Shown here: one piece after another, positions 61,831 to 64,000 of the stretch
How the letters are laid out: each line of letters opens with the position of its first letter
Numbering within the stretch: position 1 is the first letter of the stretch
Origin: Phycisphaerales bacterium
GTDB lineage: Bacteria; Planctomycetota; Phycisphaerae; Phycisphaerales; SM1A02
Assembly: GCA_014238205.1 (NCBI GenBank)
Contig: JABABM010000014.1
Span: 1 to 64,000, forward strand
Length of the DNA: 64,000 nucleotides
Direction of reading: 5' to 3'
Program-made: the position numbers and the translations under genes
The notes under the pieces: generated by a model
What the model saw: only the letters and a program-made list of their open reading frames with translations
Database searches by the model: none
What the model was told of the DNA's origin: nothing

Positions 61831-63636
61831 ATGTTGCTCAGAAATACGTGTACCCGCCTGATTCTCGCTCTTGCGGCATTGTTCATCGTGGTCCCGGGGG
61901 CTTCGGCTGCAGACCTGGCTGCTTCTCCGACCGTGCCCAGCGAGGTCTCGCGACTCATTCCAGAGGATGCGGTTCTCTTCGTCTACACCGCGTCTACGAC
62001 CGAGTTGACGAAGTCACTGTCGACGCTCGCCGCATCAGTTGATCCCCAGTACGCCGGCATGGTCGCCTTCATGGGACCACAGACACTCCTGTCACAGACA
62101 GTCAGAACAAAAGCCAAGTTCCTTGGAGACCAACCTGCGGCGATCGCGTTGGCTCCGGGCAAGACGCTCGAGGACGATCCGATCGTGACGTTCATCTTCG
62201 CGGTTGAAGGGGCCTCTCCCGAGACGGTCAAGCCCAAGTCAAAGGGTGATACCCTCATCTTCATCGAGGGAACAAACTGGGTCGCCACCACGAATGGGCC
62301 GCGGTATGAGCCTCGTGGAGCATCAGAGGCTCCCTCATCACTGACTACGAACATGCTTCCCGGGGCTGCCAGCCTGTCGTTCAGCCAGGCAGCGCTTGCT
62401 CGGACCCATGGAGCCGAGATGGAAACGCAGATCGCAGCAGCACTCAAGGCTCCGGACTCCCCGCTTCCATACATCGTCGGAGGCGAATCTGCTTCGACCA
62501 TCGTCGAGGCGGTGAGTCGTTGGGATCTTGCATTGGGGATGAAGGACTCCGAGGTCGATGTACTGCTCCAGTACGTGGCGAACAATCCATCGTGGGCAGT
62601 TGATGCCGAGGATGACCTTTCCCCATTGGTCAGCAGGCTTGCAGGGAAGCAGTCATTGCAGATGGTCATCAGCGATCAGATCCTCAAGTGGTACGTGCGG
62701 CTCATGGACTCGATTCTCAAGTCAGGGTTGGCGATGGTGTCGGATGACAAGAACAAGGTCAGCATGTCGAAGGTCAGTGAACTGCTCGCTGATGCGGTCA
62801 AGGTCGTCGATGAAATGGAATTGGGCGCTGCCCAATCGATTGGATTTGGCGAGAAAGGCATTGATCTCGTCCAGGTCTTCAAGGTCAAGGACAGGGACAC
62901 GGCCTTCTCGCTGGTCGACGACTACGCCGCAAAGGTGAATGCATCGAAACTGGGTTTCGAGGTGGATCGCATGCGCGTCCTGGTCGGTGGGGAAACCGCG
63001 CGTGCCTTCAAGGTGAAGTTCAACCAGGAAGAGTTCAACAAGGCCTTTCCAGGGCTTGCTTCAGGCATGGAAGGCGGCCCGGACATGTCCGAGATCATGG
63101 GCTTGTATGGTTCCCAGGACGGTTTCATCTTCCGGATCATCAGCAATGGAAACTGGATGGCCGTCGTAGCCGGTGCTGAGAATCTCGGGAGAACACGCCA
63201 TGCACTTGCTCAACCGTCCAAGGCGCAATCCCTCGAGAACATGACTGACTGCGTGACCAATGGCAACATGGCGATGGGCATGGCCATGGACTACAGGGCA
63301 ATGTTGGTCGGCATGATGCACAGTGCGGAATCCATGAAGGATTCAGCCCTCGCACAATCAATGGGTGGTATTGAACTCAAGCCCGGCCCGCCGGCCATGC
63401 TCGACATGGCCGTGAGTGCTCAAGGAGAGGCTACGCTCCTGAGTGTTCACGCAGATGTCGGCCGCATCGCCAAGCTGTTCATGGAGATGAACGAAGCATC
63501 GATGAAGGCCGCCAGGGAAAAGGCTGCCAAGGAAAAGGCTGCCAAGGAAAAGGCTGCCAAGGAAAAGGCTGAAAAGGAACACAAGGAACAGCATGACCAG
63601 GGCCATGAACATGGCCATGATTCGGACGGGAGCTGA
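61831..63636 (+). CDS. Secreted DUF3352-like protein with EKAAK-repeat and His-rich tail
   Basis: This 601-aa exported protein has a signal peptide (LILALAALFIVVPGASAA). The body has the pattern VSRLIPEDAVLFVYTASTTE, later MELGAAQSIGFGEKGIDLVQ and repeated helices and strands, resembling DUF3352-type planctomycete proteins; the function is unknown. The C-terminus is four (E)KAAK-like repeats followed by EHKEQHDQGHEHGHDSDGS, a His/Asp-rich stretch likely to bind metal. An excellent GGGGAGG lies before the ATG at 61831. A bidirectional hairpin follows the stop. It diverges from the second barrel gene by 197 bp. Confidence 0.75.
   Translation: MLLRNTCTRLILALAALFIVVPGASAADLAASPTVPSEVSRLIPEDAVLFVYTASTTELTKSLSTLAASVDPQYAGMVAFMGPQTLLSQTVRTKAKFLGDQPAAIALAPGKTLEDDPIVTFIFAVEGASPETVKPKSKGDTLIFIEGTNWVATTNGPRYEPRGASEAPSSLTTNMLPGAASLSFSQAALARTHGAEMETQIAAALKAPDSPLPYIVGGESASTIVEAVSRWDLALGMKDSEVDVLLQYVANNPSWAVDAEDDLSPLVSRLAGKQSLQMVISDQILKWYVRLMDSILKSGLAMVSDDKNKVSMSKVSELLADAVKVVDEMELGAAQSIGFGEKGIDLVQVFKVKDRDTAFSLVDDYAAKVNASKLGFEVDRMRVLVGGETARAFKVKFNQEEFNKAFPGLASGMEGGPDMSEIMGLYGSQDGFIFRIISNGNWMAVVAGAENLGRTRHALAQPSKAQSLENMTDCVTNGNMAMGMAMDYRAMLVGMMHSAESMKDSALAQSMGGIELKPGPPAMLDMAVSAQGEATLLSVHADVGRIAKLFMEMNEASMKAAREKAAKEKAAKEKAAKEKAEKEHKEQHDQGHEHGHDSDGS
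63511..63570 (+). repeat. 15-bp tandem repeat (four units) encoding AKEKA
   Basis: Four consecutive 15-bp units GCCAAGGAAAAGGCT, the first with one change, encode a charged helical repeat. The DNA identity between units indicates recent expansion by slippage. Confidence 0.9.
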
Positions 63637-63660
63637 TTCCCGGGCGCAATGAAACAAAAC

Positions 63661-63691
63661 CGGCCCTGGCGTTCATGTTTCGCCAGGGCCG
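63661..63691. terminator. Bidirectional intrinsic terminator
   Basis: CGGCCCTGGCG (63661-63671) pairs perfectly with CGCCAGGGCCG (63681-63691), 11 bp, loop TTCATGTTT. On the minus strand GTTTTGTTTC follows, a good terminator for tRNA-Gln. On the plus strand it ends the DUF3352-like gene 24 nt after its stop. Confidence 0.85.
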
Positions 63692-63702
63692 CTCTTGTTG
63701 AA

Positions 63703-63773
63703 CTGGGGATCAAGGATTCGAACCTTGACTAACTGATTCAGAGTCAGCCGTGCTACCGTTACACCAATCCCCA
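63703..63773 (-). tRNA. tRNA-Gln, anticodon CTG
   Basis: On the minus strand TGGGGAT pairs with ATCCCCA (7-bp acceptor), the D-arm has GTG/CAC with the GG pair, the anticodon stem GCTGA/TCAGT holds loop CTCTGAA (anticodon CTG, decoding CAG), and the T-arm is CAAGG-TTCGAAT-CCTTG. The discriminator base is G. CCA is not encoded, so it must be added by a CCA-adding enzyme. Confidence 0.96.
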
Positions 63774-63796
63774 TGGTGCCTTCCGGTCGGAGAGGC

Positions 63797-63824
63797 ATTC
63801 TACCGGCAGGGTGGGGGGCATCAA
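63797..63824 (-). promoter_or_regulatory. Promoter of tRNA-Gln
   Basis: On the minus strand TTGATG (63819-63824) and TAGAAT (63797-63802) are separated by 16 nt, with GG before TAGAAT. The start would fall near 63790, about 17 nt upstream of the mature tRNA. Confidence 0.65.
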
Positions 63825-63860
63825 CCAGCCTGCCTCCAAGCAAACGTGATCTCCTGCTGG

Positions 63861-63866
63861 TAGAAT
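63861..63866 (+). promoter_or_regulatory. Candidate -10 box of purE
   Basis: TAGAAT preceded by GG lies 32 nt before the purE ATG. The -35 region is weak (AAGCAA). The hexamer and its GG prefix match the tRNA-Gln promoter on the other strand. Confidence 0.45.
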
Positions 63867-63898
63867 CCCGCCCTTTCCAACCATGAGAGGAGTGAGTG

Positions 63899-64000
63899 AT
63901 GAGTGAATTCGTGACAGTCGATGGAGCAATGGTGGGCGTCCTGATGGGCAGCGCATCGGATTGGCCGACGATGGAAAAGACTTCACAGACGCTGGAGTCG
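63899..64000 (+). CDS. purE: N5-carboxyaminoimidazole ribonucleotide mutase PurE, N-terminal part
   Basis: The first 34 codons are present and the gene runs off the right edge. VGVLMGSASDWPTM is the PurE substrate-binding signature (GS.SDW) near the N-terminus, and the rest fits the first helix. PurE moves the carboxyl group in the step from N5-CAIR to CAIR in purine synthesis, so it complements purL and purQ here. AGGAG lies 6 nt before the ATG. Confidence 0.88.
   Translation, partial: MSEFVTVDGAMVGVLMGSASDWPTMEKTSQTLES

Noticed and set aside
1-64000. CRISPR array, prophage, insertion sequence, integron or toxin-antitoxin locus
   Set aside because: No regularly spaced repeats, transposase, integrase or phage genes were found. 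The only tandem repeats are coding (GroEL tail, EKAAK tail, PDQEQ).

Overview
The window looks like a chromosomal segment of a bacterium of the Planctomycetota, most likely a marine relative of the Phycisphaerales. The basis is gene content read by eye, not a database search: a fused PurS-PurL next to a separate PurQ, membrane proteins carrying CxxCGYxLxGL...CPECG zinc ribbons, Tat-exported Gfo/Idh/MocA and sugar-isomerase proteins, two GroELs flanking one GroES, and DUF481, DUF4097 and crotonase genes of planctomycete style. Base composition is moderately GC-rich and even. Genes are tightly packed, and almost all are housekeeping. I see no prophage, insertion sequence, CRISPR array or defence locus.

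Layout. Positions 1-6450 (mostly minus strand) hold a secreted zinc metalloprotease, a Tat-type oxidoreductase split by an in-frame amber codon, an NfsA-type nitroreductase and a ThiF/MoeB-type E1 enzyme. Positions 6490-7445 carry rpsL-rpsG without fusA or tuf. Positions 7636-19619 (mostly plus) carry rnhA, purL, purQ, a triple zinc-ribbon membrane protein, a second Gfo/Idh/MocA oxidoreductase, thiC, a DUF5658-like membrane protein and a type II NADH dehydrogenase. The minus-strand pair rlmE and DUF4097 lipoprotein sits inside this block. Positions 19623-23180 (minus) hold an atypical crotonase, an AtoE-like transporter, a run of three hairpins and an unrecognised two-gene unit (38 aa + 243 aa). 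Positions 23373-31177 mix ubiB, a DUF481 barrel, tmk, an ATP-grasp-independent glutamate-cysteine ligase and small membrane proteins.

Positions 29175-34346 (minus) form an alaS operon with an acidic protein, a Tat isomerase and a zinc-less MDR oxidoreductase. It diverges from tpiA-secG-yicC-kinase-PDZ (34486-38627, plus). Positions 38632-44711 (minus) read folC-leuS-unknown-DUF2007. Then come mgtE, hpt, a minus-strand MoxR ATPase and a zinc-ribbon paralogue. Positions 49226-59516 (plus) are a proteostasis block, groEL1-groES-groEL2-dnaJ-grpE-fmdB-like-rnr-acs, without dnaK or hrcA. The end holds two tandem beta-barrel genes that share a near-identical 109-bp 3' cassette, a secreted protein with a repetitive His-rich tail, tRNA-Gln(CUG) and the start of purE.

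Themes. (1) At least five genes have a -10-like hexamer 6-9 nt before the start codon and no Shine-Dalgarno, suggesting leaderless mRNAs. (2) Convergent genes meet with 0-21 bp between stops and usually without a terminator. (3) Strong hairpins cluster in a few places (21791-21970, 22884-22911, 59525-60686, 63661-63691). I found no certain new system. The least explained loci are the 38-aa/243-aa unit with its hairpin-rich flanks, and the duplicated 3' cassette of the two porin-like genes.
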